Source: JAFLCA01 sp041907145
GTDB lineage: Bacteria > Bdellovibrionota_C > UBA2361 > JAFLCA01
Length of the DNA stretch: 46,851 nucleotides
Assembly: GCA_041907145.1 (NCBI GenBank)
Contig: JAYRHW010000229.1
Coordinates: 1-46,851 of the forward strand
Direction: 5' to 3'
This document shows positions 36,049 through 44,330 of this stretch, piece after piece. The stretch's first letter is position 1. Each line of letters starts with the position of its first letter. A program made the position numbers and the translations under genes. Below the pieces are notes generated by a model. It had not been told where the DNA came from and made no database searches. It saw nothing but the letters and a program-made list of their open reading frames with translations.

Positions 36049-36251
36049 CTGGCGTGGCTGATATTTCATCGCAGCCGAGGCTCGGCCGAAGATTCCATGT
36101 ATCTCCAATAACTTAGGATGTCGATTCGGCGCCAGGCCGACGCCAGTCTTGCTGAGCTAACTAGCTGCCAATCCTAAAGAAATCAGACTTTCTTGACGAT
36201 ACAGGTAGAGTTGGTTCAAAGACTCGTTTCGCTATTGGTTTCAGCCACATC
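36049..36251. other. Intergenic region between wzt and the NPWD-repeat gene
   Basis: A 203-base gap. It contains a tight inverted repeat GCCGAG-G-CTCGGC at about 36073-36085 and a TTGACG -35-like hexamer near 36193 without a convincing -10. No coding frame or RNA gene is recognised. Confidence 0.3.
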
Positions 36252-39245
36252 ATGCTGCGTCGGATACTTACAGGGCTCCTACTCTTAGTGAGTCTGCTGC
36301 CCACGGGTGGGCACTGCATCTCGGGTGTTAGTATTTCCTCGCCGACAATTTCAAGCGATCCGCTCCCCTCATCCGCTGACTACGCCACCGAGGTGCTTGG
36401 AAACCCTTGGGACATGAATGACGCTAACGATCTTGCCGACTGGGTACATTCGGCCGACTCGCACGGCATTACTACCCCGACATTCTCGGGCGGAGTCATG
36501 TCCCTATCCATGACCACCGACAACGGCTTCCTCTATCTTCTGGCTCCACCGGTCGATCTCACGAACGCTCCCGGAAAGAACGGCAGAAATTTTCCTATTG
36601 ATACGAGTAAATATCGCTACCTCAATGTTCGCATGCGGACCGATATGGCGTCGGTATTCCAAGTTCTGTACAACCGTAGAAATAATTATTTCGAAGATTT
36701 CTGTCACACGCCGGGCGTCGCTACAACCACCGGGTGGAAAACCTACACCATAGACCTCGGATCGATCGGGTGCGCGAGTCAGGCCGGTTACAATCCTGCC
36801 TGGTCAGCGGCTCCGGTTTCCGGAATCCGTATTGAGCCGAGCGTTATCGTAGGCGCCAATGTAGATATCGACTGGATTACACTAACCGCTGAACCGCCCG
36901 CAGATACTCACGCACTAAGCTACTCATTCAATGCCGGTGGCGGAGGAAATCAACACAGTTTGTTTCTTGATGATGACTTTGACCCCTATAACGGTGTGGT
37001 AAAAGATCTGGTTGTCGGCGCAAGCGCCACGCAAGCTATTTCCATCAGCTCGCAGGGCCTCTATCCCGGTTCGTATCAAGTGCTGGCAATCGAGGGTCAT
37101 GATTTCGCCTCCCTGCGGAGAAACCCGTGGGACATGGCATCGAATGACGATATAGCATCAACATTCGGAATGAGCGCGTCAGCCAGCGGAGGCACCTTTA
37201 GTGGAACTACTACCAACGCAGTTAACGGTATTCACTTGAACCTTCATGGGTACACTATTCCCACTGGTAGCTATCGTTACTTGACCTTTTCACTGAACGT
37301 CTCGAGCGGGGCTACCGGCTTCATCATTTGGTATGATGGGCAAGGCGCATTCATCGGACAGAAATTAGTAACCATTAATTCTGGGTCTCATGTCTATAAT
37401 GTCGATTTGAACAGTTCCGGATCGTGGAGCGGCTCTCCGGCTACACTTCGCCTCTCATTTGCGCAAAGCAGCGGAGTCAATTTTTCGATCGACTATGTCT
37501 CCCTGCGTAACGACGGGTACGGTGGGGTGGATTCGACTGACTTGTCTGGTGTCGTAAACTCCCCGGCGCCGCTCGTAATCAATAGCCCCCCTGCACTACA
37601 ATTCTTGCAACCCGATGCAGCGGGTGGAGAGGATTTTGCTTCCACTGTATTAGGTAATCCATGGGACTTTGGCACATCGTCGGACATCTATACCGATACC
37701 ACCGGAAAAGTGCGCGTGCACAACGTGGACAATCCCCGGATATTACCCAATAACTATATCGATGGCTTGCAGGGAAATTTTTACTGCGCCTCGAGTATAG
37801 CGGATAATTACGATCCCTATCAGATATCCTTCTTCACGACTGACCCTAGTAAGCAAATCGACACTTCCCGCTATAAAAATCTTGTATACCGTCTAGACGT
37901 GCGGACCCCCCAAGATCTCGTGCTTGGCTCCGTGGTTCGTATTATTTGGCAGGGCGCAGGGAACCCTGTGGCGTATTACAACACGCAAGATCAACCGACT
38001 AACGACGGCTGGCGACAGTACATACAAAACATGGACTCGGTAAGTCTTGAGCCACGTCAGCATCCAGATGGCTCGTACCCGGCTGTGCCCTGGACTAACG
38101 GAGGGAATGCCTTCTACTTCCGCGTCGACCCGCATGAATTCTCTACCGCAACCGAGTTCTGCTTCGATTCAATCAAGCTCACTGCTTATGACGAGGCGCA
38201 TGATCTCTTTGCCATTACCTACACGGCAGTTGACACTGATTCCGACCCCGCCGATGTGAGCATTTCGTTCTACGCAAATACCAGCGCCACCACCAGCGGC
38301 GGCTCGCTTATAGGCACGGCCTCGCTGGCGGATAATACGAGAACGCTGCTGTGGGACAGCTCGGGAGTTAGTGCCGGAACTTACTGGATCTATGCCGTAA
38401 TAGATGACGGCATTAATTCATTACGGCGGCTTGCTACGGGCCGCTTGGTCGTCAGCCATAGCGGGGCTGCTGATGCAACTGCTCCCGTCCTCGTGGTTAC
38501 TGGCCCGTCCGAAGGCAGCACCCTCTACAATCAGTTCACCGCGCGCGGCTACGCGGTCGATAACCTGCAGCTCGCAAGCATCGAAGTGTCTGTCGACGGA
38601 AACTATCTGACCTCAATCATACCGGAGAATTATGACAGCGCTGCATACGCACTCTATGCATCTTACCCCGACGGATCGACGGCAGGCTTCCGCTCGGTAC
38701 TGGACATTACTTCTGTTACTGCAGGCGCGCACCAGATTGAGTTCAAGGCCATCGATACTTCGGGTAATCAGTCAGTAGTGACTAGAAATTTCACGAAAGT
38801 AAGCTCTAGCGATCCCTCTCCCGAGCCGACTCCAGGACCATACAATGCCGATGCCGTCACGATTCCGACCGGTGATGGGCCCGGCGGCAGCGTTCCGGTT
38901 CTGACTATTTCCGGAAAGCTGAACACATCCAAACGTATTGTCTCATTCTCAGGCCAGGGCGGAGCGCTCTGCAGCTCACTAAAACTCATCGGAGGCCCCG
39001 TCCGATCTGATGTTGCTGCCGGCACTGGCTCCAGTATGGTGCTCAAGAGCCTGTCCCCCTCGTCAAGAATGAAGGTTAACTCCCGTGCGCTTAAGAAACG
39101 AACTAAGAACAAGGTCTATTTTGCCTGGAAATGCGGCACATCGATCGCCTCGCGTGTAGTGTCCGTCTCCTTTGCCGGATTGCCGGTGAAGAACATTTCC
39201 TCAGCCTCAAAGTTCGTCACGCAGGAGCTTTCGAAGCGCTTCTAA
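36252..39245 (+). CDS. Large secreted protein with three NPWD repeat domains
   Basis: A 997-aa exported protein: signal peptide MLRRILTGLLLLVSLLP with cleavage around residues 20-25. Three repeats each open with (G/R)NPWD (N51, N291, N469) followed by a beta-sandwich of about 160 residues containing YRYLNVRMRTD, YRYLTFSLNV or YKNLVYRLDV and, near the end, VDIDWITL, FSIDYVSL or FCFDSIKL. This looks like carbohydrate-binding-module-type jelly rolls. Immunoglobulin-like segments follow repeats 1 and 3, then an Ig-like domain (about 745-860), a Pro/Ser linker and a basic C-terminal module with two Cys. It probably binds glycans at the cell surface. Its stop overlaps the stop of the convergent gene. 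Confidence 0.82.
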   Translation: MLRRILTGLLLLVSLLPTGGHCISGVSISSPTISSDPLPSSADYATEVLGNPWDMNDANDLADWVHSADSHGITTPTFSGGVMSLSMTTDNGFLYLLAPPVDLTNAPGKNGRNFPIDTSKYRYLNVRMRTDMASVFQVLYNRRNNYFEDFCHTPGVATTTGWKTYTIDLGSIGCASQAGYNPAWSAAPVSGIRIEPSVIVGANVDIDWITLTAEPPADTHALSYSFNAGGGGNQHSLFLDDDFDPYNGVVKDLVVGASATQAISISSQGLYPGSYQVLAIEGHDFASLRRNPWDMASNDDIASTFGMSASASGGTFSGTTTNAVNGIHLNLHGYTIPTGSYRYLTFSLNVSSGATGFIIWYDGQGAFIGQKLVTINSGSHVYNVDLNSSGSWSGSPATLRLSFAQSSGVNFSIDYVSLRNDGYGGVDSTDLSGVVNSPAPLVINSPPALQFLQPDAAGGEDFASTVLGNPWDFGTSSDIYTDTTGKVRVHNVDNPRILPNNYIDGLQGNFYCASSIADNYDPYQISFFTTDPSKQIDTSRYKNLVYRLDVRTPQDLVLGSVVRIIWQGAGNPVAYYNTQDQPTNDGWRQYIQNMDSVSLEPRQHPDGSYPAVPWTNGGNAFYFRVDPHEFSTATEFCFDSIKLTAYDEAHDLFAITYTAVDTDSDPADVSISFYANTSATTSGGSLIGTASLADNTRTLLWDSSGVSAGTYWIYAVIDDGINSLRRLATGRLVVSHSGAADATAPVLVVTGPSEGSTLYNQFTARGYAVDNLQLASIEVSVDGNYLTSIIPENYDSAAYALYASYPDGSTAGFRSVLDITSVTAGAHQIEFKAIDTSGNQSVVTRNFTKVSSSDPSPEPTPGPYNADAVTIPTGDGPGGSVPVLTISGKLNTSKRIVSFSGQGGALCSSLKLIGGPVRSDVAAGTGSSMVLKSLSPSSRMKVNSRALKKRTKNKVYFAWKCGTSIASRVVSVSFAGLPVKNISSASKFVTQELSKRF

Positions 39246-41374
39246 TCTTGCCCCAGCACGGCACTTAGCGATCGTTCGAAGGCTTCCGGTCCATAATCAT
39301 TCTTAACCCGCACCAAGACCTGCGCCCTCACCTTTTCCCAAGTGTCTCTGGAGTGATAGAGATCGAGACAACATTTTGAAAAGCTCTCCGCGTCAGCAGC
39401 AGCAAGCATTTCTTGCCCATTCACCCAGCCAAGTTGAGCACGTAAGAGCTCCGTGCCTACCGTCGGAAGTCCGTTGGCGCTCGCTTCGATAATTTTCAAG
39501 GGTATGCCGGCCGAAAATCGAGTGGGGGCTATGAAGACTCGTGCCGCATCGTAGAGCGGCCGTAAATCCCCAACCTGCCCCAGCACCTGAACCTGTGGAT
39601 TCTGGTAAGACTTGAGGCGCTCGGATTGGTTGAATCCAGCCACCCTCAGGGTCAGCCCCGGGCTCGATTGCAGGATCCGCGGAAAGATCTGATCGAGAAA
39701 CCAGAACAGCGCATCGGGATTGGGGCCATGATCATAATGGATCGCTCCAACGAAGAGGAGGCCAGAGCGCGCTGCGAAATCTCGAGAAGTTGGAACGACC
39801 TCTACCTGATGACTAAGAACATGCACGCTGGGAAAGCCGGCCGCTTGAAAGTGTTTGGCCTCGGCGGGAGAGACGGTAGTTATGTGCGAAATGCCCTTGG
39901 CATCCGCGAATTCCTGACTAATTTTCGCAGCAACTTCGGCCTCCGAAAGCGGATTCCCCATAAGTTTAGCATACAGCTCATCGCGCAGCGTAAATATGGC
40001 CTCAGCGTCATATACAAGCTTAGCCCTACCGAAGATCTCGCAATTCCGAGTTCTCAATTTTTTTAACGCTGCAAGCGTCGTCGGGCGGCTTACCATCACA
40101 CAGTCATAGTAGCCTTGCCTCTGCAGCAGAAACTTTTCGAGCGAACGGGGCCCCGAGTCACCCAGAGCCATTACCTCGATCTCCCGGGGTAATTCCTGAT
40201 AAATGCGATTCCAAGACTCCTCGGGCTCAACGAAAACTGCTGGAAAGTGCGTAACCTGCCAGCCAAGTTTTGCCGCCGAGCGAACAATCTCGTAAGCACG
40301 CGGGTAACCGGTGCCGTAGAAACGATGCGGGAGCCGCTCATCGATAAAGAGCAGGCGCTTACGCCTGCTCCCCGCAATGCGCGCTTCCAGTACCTGCGCG
40401 GGCGATGGGGACAGGCGAGATCTCAGATAGTTCGAGCGCTTTCGACAAAAAATCTCCTTGTTTCGGCGCTGCAAAGCCAGGGCATCCTCGGATGACCTCG
40501 AACTTGCAAACTCAAAATGCTGAATCACGGCGCAAGGCTCGTATACCACTCGCAGATTATTCTCCCAAAGCCTCAGGCAATAATCGACTTCCTCGTAATA
40601 CGCGGGCGCATAGTCGACATCGAAGCGATTGAGGCGCTCGAAAATATTGCGTGGAGTAAGCAGAAACGCGCCCGAACAATAATCAACGTCGCGGCGAAAC
40701 ATATAGGGAGCCGCGTCCGGATTATCTCCGCGGCCATAGCCCAGGGCCGTACCGTCATTCCAAACAATGCTGCCGGCTTCCTGCAAACTCCCATCCGGCA
40801 ATACGAGCTTAGCCCCGACGGCTCCTATATTCGGCGAAGACTCAAGTGTTGCTAAAGCTGCGCGAATACTGCCCGGAGTAACTTGGGTATCATTGTTTAA
40901 GAACAAGAGATGGCGGCCAGAAGCCTGCGCTGCTCCCTGATTAGAGCCTAGAAGAAAATGTAGATTACTATCGTTATGAACATGCTTTATCCCGGTAACT
41001 TTCCCAAGCAAAGCAGCAGTCTCGTCACTTGAGGCATTATCAACAACGATAATTTCAAGCCCAACATCCTGATGCTCGAGAAGCGAGCTGAGACATAGAA
41101 AGGTAAGCTCGGCGCGGTTATAGACGACGATGACAACCGAGATTTGGGGATTGCGGACAGGCTCAAAGGTGAGGCGTTGCCCGCTCGCCAAGAATTCCTG
41201 CAGTGCCATTCTTGCCGCTGCGCTAAAAGCTTCCTTCGTTACGCCGATGCGGCGGCTTGGGACGCGCTCTGCCAATGTGGTAAGTGAACGAAACGCGTCA
41301 CGCCCAGACTTGAGCGCCGCATGGGCCCGAGGGAATCGCCGCAAGAGTGCCTTAACCCGTTCTTTAGCCTGCAT
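39242..41374 (-). CDS. Bifunctional GT2-GT4 glycosyltransferase
   Basis: A 710-aa fusion of two glycosyltransferases. The N-terminal GT2 domain (about 75-300) has ISVVIVVYNRAELTFLCL, EIIVVDNASSDET, the NND metal motif in LLFLNNDTQVTPG, and EEVDYCLRLWENN. The C-terminal GT4-like domain (about 340-710) has AKLVYDAEAIFTLRDE, LLFVGAIHYDHGPNPDA and TRFSAGIPLKIIEASANGLP. Both parts appear intact, so it may add two successive sugars. A helical stretch of about 70 residues precedes GT2. ATG 41374 is preferred to TTG 41380. It is 6 bases after the next gene's stop and convergent with the NPWD-repeat gene. Confidence 0.88.
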   Translation of the reverse strand: MQAKERVKALLRRFPRAHAALKSGRDAFRSLTTLAERVPSRRIGVTKEAFSAAARMALQEFLASGQRLTFEPVRNPQISVVIVVYNRAELTFLCLSSLLEHQDVGLEIIVVDNASSDETAALLGKVTGIKHVHNDSNLHFLLGSNQGAAQASGRHLLFLNNDTQVTPGSIRAALATLESSPNIGAVGAKLVLPDGSLQEAGSIVWNDGTALGYGRGDNPDAAPYMFRRDVDYCSGAFLLTPRNIFERLNRFDVDYAPAYYEEVDYCLRLWENNLRVVYEPCAVIQHFEFASSRSSEDALALQRRNKEIFCRKRSNYLRSRLSPSPAQVLEARIAGSRRKRLLFIDERLPHRFYGTGYPRAYEIVRSAAKLGWQVTHFPAVFVEPEESWNRIYQELPREIEVMALGDSGPRSLEKFLLQRQGYYDCVMVSRPTTLAALKKLRTRNCEIFGRAKLVYDAEAIFTLRDELYAKLMGNPLSEAEVAAKISQEFADAKGISHITTVSPAEAKHFQAAGFPSVHVLSHQVEVVPTSRDFAARSGLLFVGAIHYDHGPNPDALFWFLDQIFPRILQSSPGLTLRVAGFNQSERLKSYQNPQVQVLGQVGDLRPLYDAARVFIAPTRFSAGIPLKIIEASANGLPTVGTELLRAQLGWVNGQEMLAAADAESFSKCCLDLYHSRDTWEKVRAQVLVRVKNDYGPEAFERSLSAVLGQD

Positions 41375-41380
41375 GGGCAA

Positions 41381-42469
41381 CTACTGTTGAGGCTGTGGCG
41401 GATTCAGCAGCCGGCTGGGAGCGCGCAAAAGATCCCGTATCTTGGTGTACGTCCGCATAAACCAAGAAACCAGCATTCCCTTCTGCTCAGGAACTGACTG
41501 CTGCTCGAAGAACTCCAGCACGGCTTGCCAGCCCTGCTCTTGCCTGGCTCGAGCGTCTATCAACAGTTCGTTCGTCCTAATACCCTGTTCAAGTTCCGCA
41601 CAGGGAACGTCTGCCAGCACAGCATCGACGGCGGATTTCCATTCTGCGTACTCATTGGGCACGAGGCGAATGTCGGCGCCAGGATATCGACTCTTGAACT
41701 CACGATAAGGCTCAATTGCGCTGGCAATAACGGCCATGCCGTGAGTTGAGAACTCGATTGCCTTAACGGCTGACTTACAGTCAGCATAGGTCGAACCATC
41801 TACCGGCAGGAGGCCCACGCGAAAGCCTCCTTGCGCCAATAAGCGAAGATACTCGGAATAGCGTAAATAGGGACAGGCATACAAAAGCGTATCTCGGCAA
41901 GCACGCTCCAGCGCTGCATTATTCCCCAAAAGCTGCACCGAGTGTCCGCGCTTCACCAACTCGTCGAGCAACCCAGCAAACCACTGCACCTGAGAGTCCT
42001 GCATCTTGAACGCATCGGAGTTCGCGACTAGCACCGCGCCCTGAGGAGCGAACCAAAGCGGCGGACAATTCTCCACAACCAGGGACGGAGTACTCGGATA
42101 GCGCTGCTTGAGCTTAATCTGCAGCGCGGCGCAGGAAGTCGTGACCAAGGAAGCTCCCTCAATCAGACGATCCATGAATCTAACATAGTTGGGATCGCGT
42201 GCAGCATCGACGGAAAATGCGGGAAGATCCCAAAAAAGATCATCCACGTCGACGATATAGGGAACGCCCAGGAGCAGGCACAGCTTATGATAGAGCCGAT
42301 AGAGCAGCGTCGTGCCGAATCGAGAGAAAACGAACACCGTGCGGGCGGCCGCTTTCTCTGCTTTGAAGAGCTTTCGAACTTCTACACGATCCTCTAAACG
42401 GCTCAGCGCGGAAGCACGAACCCAGTAGAAGGGACTGTCGAAAAAGAGAAAATAGAGGCCCAGCTTCAT
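41381..42469 (-). CDS. Glycosyltransferase, GT4-like
   Basis: A 362-aa predicted GT-B glycosyltransferase. The first half has a FVFSRFGTTLLYRLYHK helix and the short acidic motif VDVDDLFWDLP characteristic of a group of bacterial surface-glycan GTs, followed by GASLVTTSCAAL. The second half shows VQLLGNN, LPVDGSTYADCKSAVKAIEFSTHGMAVIAS, where K-x-x-E replaces the usual E-x7-E region. The N-terminal Rossmann domain seems short. The C-terminal 60 residues are helical and basic, suggesting peripheral membrane binding. It lies between the fused GT2-GT4 gene and a methyltransferase gene on the same strand, with 72 bases to the latter. Confidence 0.78.
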   Translation of the reverse strand: MKLGLYFLFFDSPFYWVRASALSRLEDRVEVRKLFKAEKAAARTVFVFSRFGTTLLYRLYHKLCLLLGVPYIVDVDDLFWDLPAFSVDAARDPNYVRFMDRLIEGASLVTTSCAALQIKLKQRYPSTPSLVVENCPPLWFAPQGAVLVANSDAFKMQDSQVQWFAGLLDELVKRGHSVQLLGNNAALERACRDTLLYACPYLRYSEYLRLLAQGGFRVGLLPVDGSTYADCKSAVKAIEFSTHGMAVIASAIEPYREFKSRYPGADIRLVPNEYAEWKSAVDAVLADVPCAELEQGIRTNELLIDARARQEQGWQAVLEFFEQQSVPEQKGMLVSWFMRTYTKIRDLLRAPSRLLNPPQPQQ

Positions 42470-42541
42470 AGAGTATACCGCCTACGCATAGTATCGGGTG
42501 CTTTAGGACCCAAGTCCAGGACACACCTGGCCCAGGATCCG

Positions 42542-43324
42542 TCAGCACCTCTCCACGGAAATCTTCATAAATAGCCCGCAAAGGTTATTGAACGGCTGCA
42601 GGACACGTTCAGCCCAACATAACGGTCCATACAAGAGGTCGGGGAGCAGTTGAGGTTTAGAAACCCCTCCGCTCAAAATGTAACGAAGCGGCATGAAGTT
42701 TCTTACGTGCCGCACAGCGAGGTCCGGGAATTCTCGGCTCAATTTGGCTCGATCGCGACAAAATACTATCCATGGCAGAGCATCGTTCGCCACCGACATT
42801 CGTCCGCCCTTAGGCAAAGTCCACCCGACCTGCGCCGGATCGAAGGGCTCATGATGAAAATTTCGATAGATAAAGTTCGAAAAAAGGGTATTGGCTGGTT
42901 CAACCATCACAATCTTTCCCCCCGGCTTCAGCGCCCTCTGCGCTTCATGCAAAAACGCCCCGACATCTTGCAGATGATGGAGGACATTGATCATCACGAT
43001 GGCGGAAATGCTGCTGTCCGCGAACGGCAACGAGAGCCCCGACATCACCAAACTCGCATCGGGCAGGCGCACCACATCGGAAGTAAGCGCTGCCGGCAAT
43101 ACCTCGCGAATGAAACCTCCCCCACTCCCGAGCTCGACAACGGCGCCAGCAGGAACTGGAGCAATCTCGCTTCTAAAATACTGATAATGTTCACGGTAAA
43201 TTTCCCGCAAAAACAGTTTAGATCGAATCAGCTGCGAGTGCTGGATGCTGGCATCGGGCGAGTCCAGATCGAGGTTCGGCCTGGTTCGGGCAACTCCTTG
43301 GTTGGTAGCGAGCCCCAAGCGCAA
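42542..43324 (-). CDS. SAM-dependent methyltransferase
   Basis: Class I methyltransferase of 260 aa. SAM-binding motif I is VVELGSGGGF (62-71). The middle has SLPFADSSISAIVMINVLHHLQDVGAFLHEAQRALKPGGK, the usual motif II-III run of small-molecule and sugar methyltransferases. The C-terminal extension (about 190-260) is specific and may bind the acceptor. In this locus it may methylate a sugar or a glycan end. The frame opens with TTG at 43324, and a second TTG at 43318 lies 9 bases after AGAGG, which fits better; no ATG is available. It is 6 bases downstream of the fucose synthase gene. Confidence 0.85.
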   Translation of the reverse strand: MRLGLATNQGVARTRPNLDLDSPDASIQHSQLIRSKLFLREIYREHYQYFRSEIAPVPAGAVVELGSGGGFIREVLPAALTSDVVRLPDASLVMSGLSLPFADSSISAIVMINVLHHLQDVGAFLHEAQRALKPGGKIVMVEPANTLFSNFIYRNFHHEPFDPAQVGWTLPKGGRMSVANDALPWIVFCRDRAKLSREFPDLAVRHVRNFMPLRYILSGGVSKPQLLPDLLYGPLCWAERVLQPFNNLCGLFMKISVERC

Positions 43325-43330
43325 TGACCT

Positions 43331-44266
43331 CTAGGAAAGAATCTTGTTTTCTAATGCCCAACGGTAGGCGCGCTCGAGTCCATCCCGCAGACTGACCTTA
43401 GGCTCCCAGCCCAGAGATTTCATGAGCGAGACGTCCAGCACCTTGCGCGGGGTTCCGTCAGGCTTGGTGGGATCGGTAACTATCTTCCCAGGATATCCGG
43501 TTACTTCTTTGATAAGCGTCGCTACTTCCAATATCGTACAGTCTTCCCCGGTTCCAATATTAACGGTCGAGGATCCTGCATACTTCTGCATGAGTACGAG
43601 CAGCGCTTCGGCAAGGTCATCAACGTAGAGAAATTCACGCTTGGGAGTGCCGGTTCCCCAAATGACGACCTCCGGTAGCTGCTTGGCTTTCGCCTCGTGA
43701 AACCGGCGCAGCAATCCGGGAATGACATGCGAGTGATCGGGGTGAAAGTTATCGCCCACTCCAAACAAATTAGTCGGCATGGCGGAGATGAAGTTCTTTC
43801 CGTACTGCGACTGGTATTTCTCACAAAGCTTCAGGCCGACAATCTTGGAAAGCGCATAACCCTCGTTCGTGGGTTCAAGCGGCCCCGTGAGCAAATACTC
43901 CTCCTTGATTGGTTGCGGCGCTAGCTTTGGATAAATACATGAGCTACCCAAGTATAAGAGCTTTCGTACATTGTTCTGTGCAGCAGCGTGAGTAACGTTG
44001 GCCGAGATAATCAGGTTCTCGTAAAGAAAGTCGGCCTGGTACATTTTATTGAACAGAATTCCGCCGACCTTAGCGGCGCACATGATTATATAATCGACCG
44101 GCGTTGATGCGAAGAACGCATTCACGGCAGCTTGATTCAGTAGGTCGAGCTCCTGATGGGTCCTGAGAATAATGTTGGAATACCCTTGGCGCTGAAGGCA
44201 GCGCACCACGGCAGATCCAACAAGTCCCCGATGCCCGGCAACGAAAATACGGGAATTCTTTTCCAT
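43331..44266 (-). CDS. fcl: GDP-L-fucose synthase
   Basis: Short-chain dehydrogenase/epimerase of 311 aa that converts GDP-4-keto-6-deoxy-mannose to GDP-L-fucose with NADPH. It shows the Rossmann loop GHRGLVGSA (11-19), the family CAAKVGGI segment, SSC-IYP with the catalytic Ser at 108-109, the YALSK catalytic pair Y137/K141, and the GTGxPKREFLYVDDLA segment. Length and motif order are those of WcaG/Fcl. The partner GDP-mannose 4,6-dehydratase is not in the window. Fucose is therefore a likely component of the surface glycan. No Shine-Dalgarno is visible and a promoter places the transcript start close to the ATG. Confidence 0.94.
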   Translation of the reverse strand: MEKNSRIFVAGHRGLVGSAVVRCLQRQGYSNIILRTHQELDLLNQAAVNAFFASTPVDYIIMCAAKVGGILFNKMYQADFLYENLIISANVTHAAAQNNVRKLLYLGSSCIYPKLAPQPIKEEYLLTGPLEPTNEGYALSKIVGLKLCEKYQSQYGKNFISAMPTNLFGVGDNFHPDHSHVIPGLLRRFHEAKAKQLPEVVIWGTGTPKREFLYVDDLAEALLVLMQKYAGSSTVNIGTGEDCTILEVATLIKEVTGYPGKIVTDPTKPDGTPRKVLDVSLMKSLGWEPKVSLRDGLERAYRWALENKILS

Positions 44267-44272
44267 TTCGAG

Positions 44273-44302
44273 AGTCTAGCCCAACCGGGGGTTAGGGATC
44301 AA
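44273..44302 (-). promoter_or_regulatory. Possible promoter of fcl (near-leaderless)
   Basis: On the minus strand TTGATC (44297-44302) and TAGACT (44273-44278) are 18 bases apart. Transcription from this pair would start at or within a few bases of the ATG at 44266, where no ribosome site is visible. Each hexamer matches consensus at four of six positions, so this is weak. Confidence 0.3.
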
Positions 44303-44330
44303 TTCGACACATCACCACCCTATTGCGCCA

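Noticed and set aside
42650..43327. A 225-codon plus-strand open frame opposite the methyltransferase gene
   Set aside because: The minus-strand frame has clear SAM-binding motifs; the plus-strand translation is low-complexity and basic with no recognisable domain.
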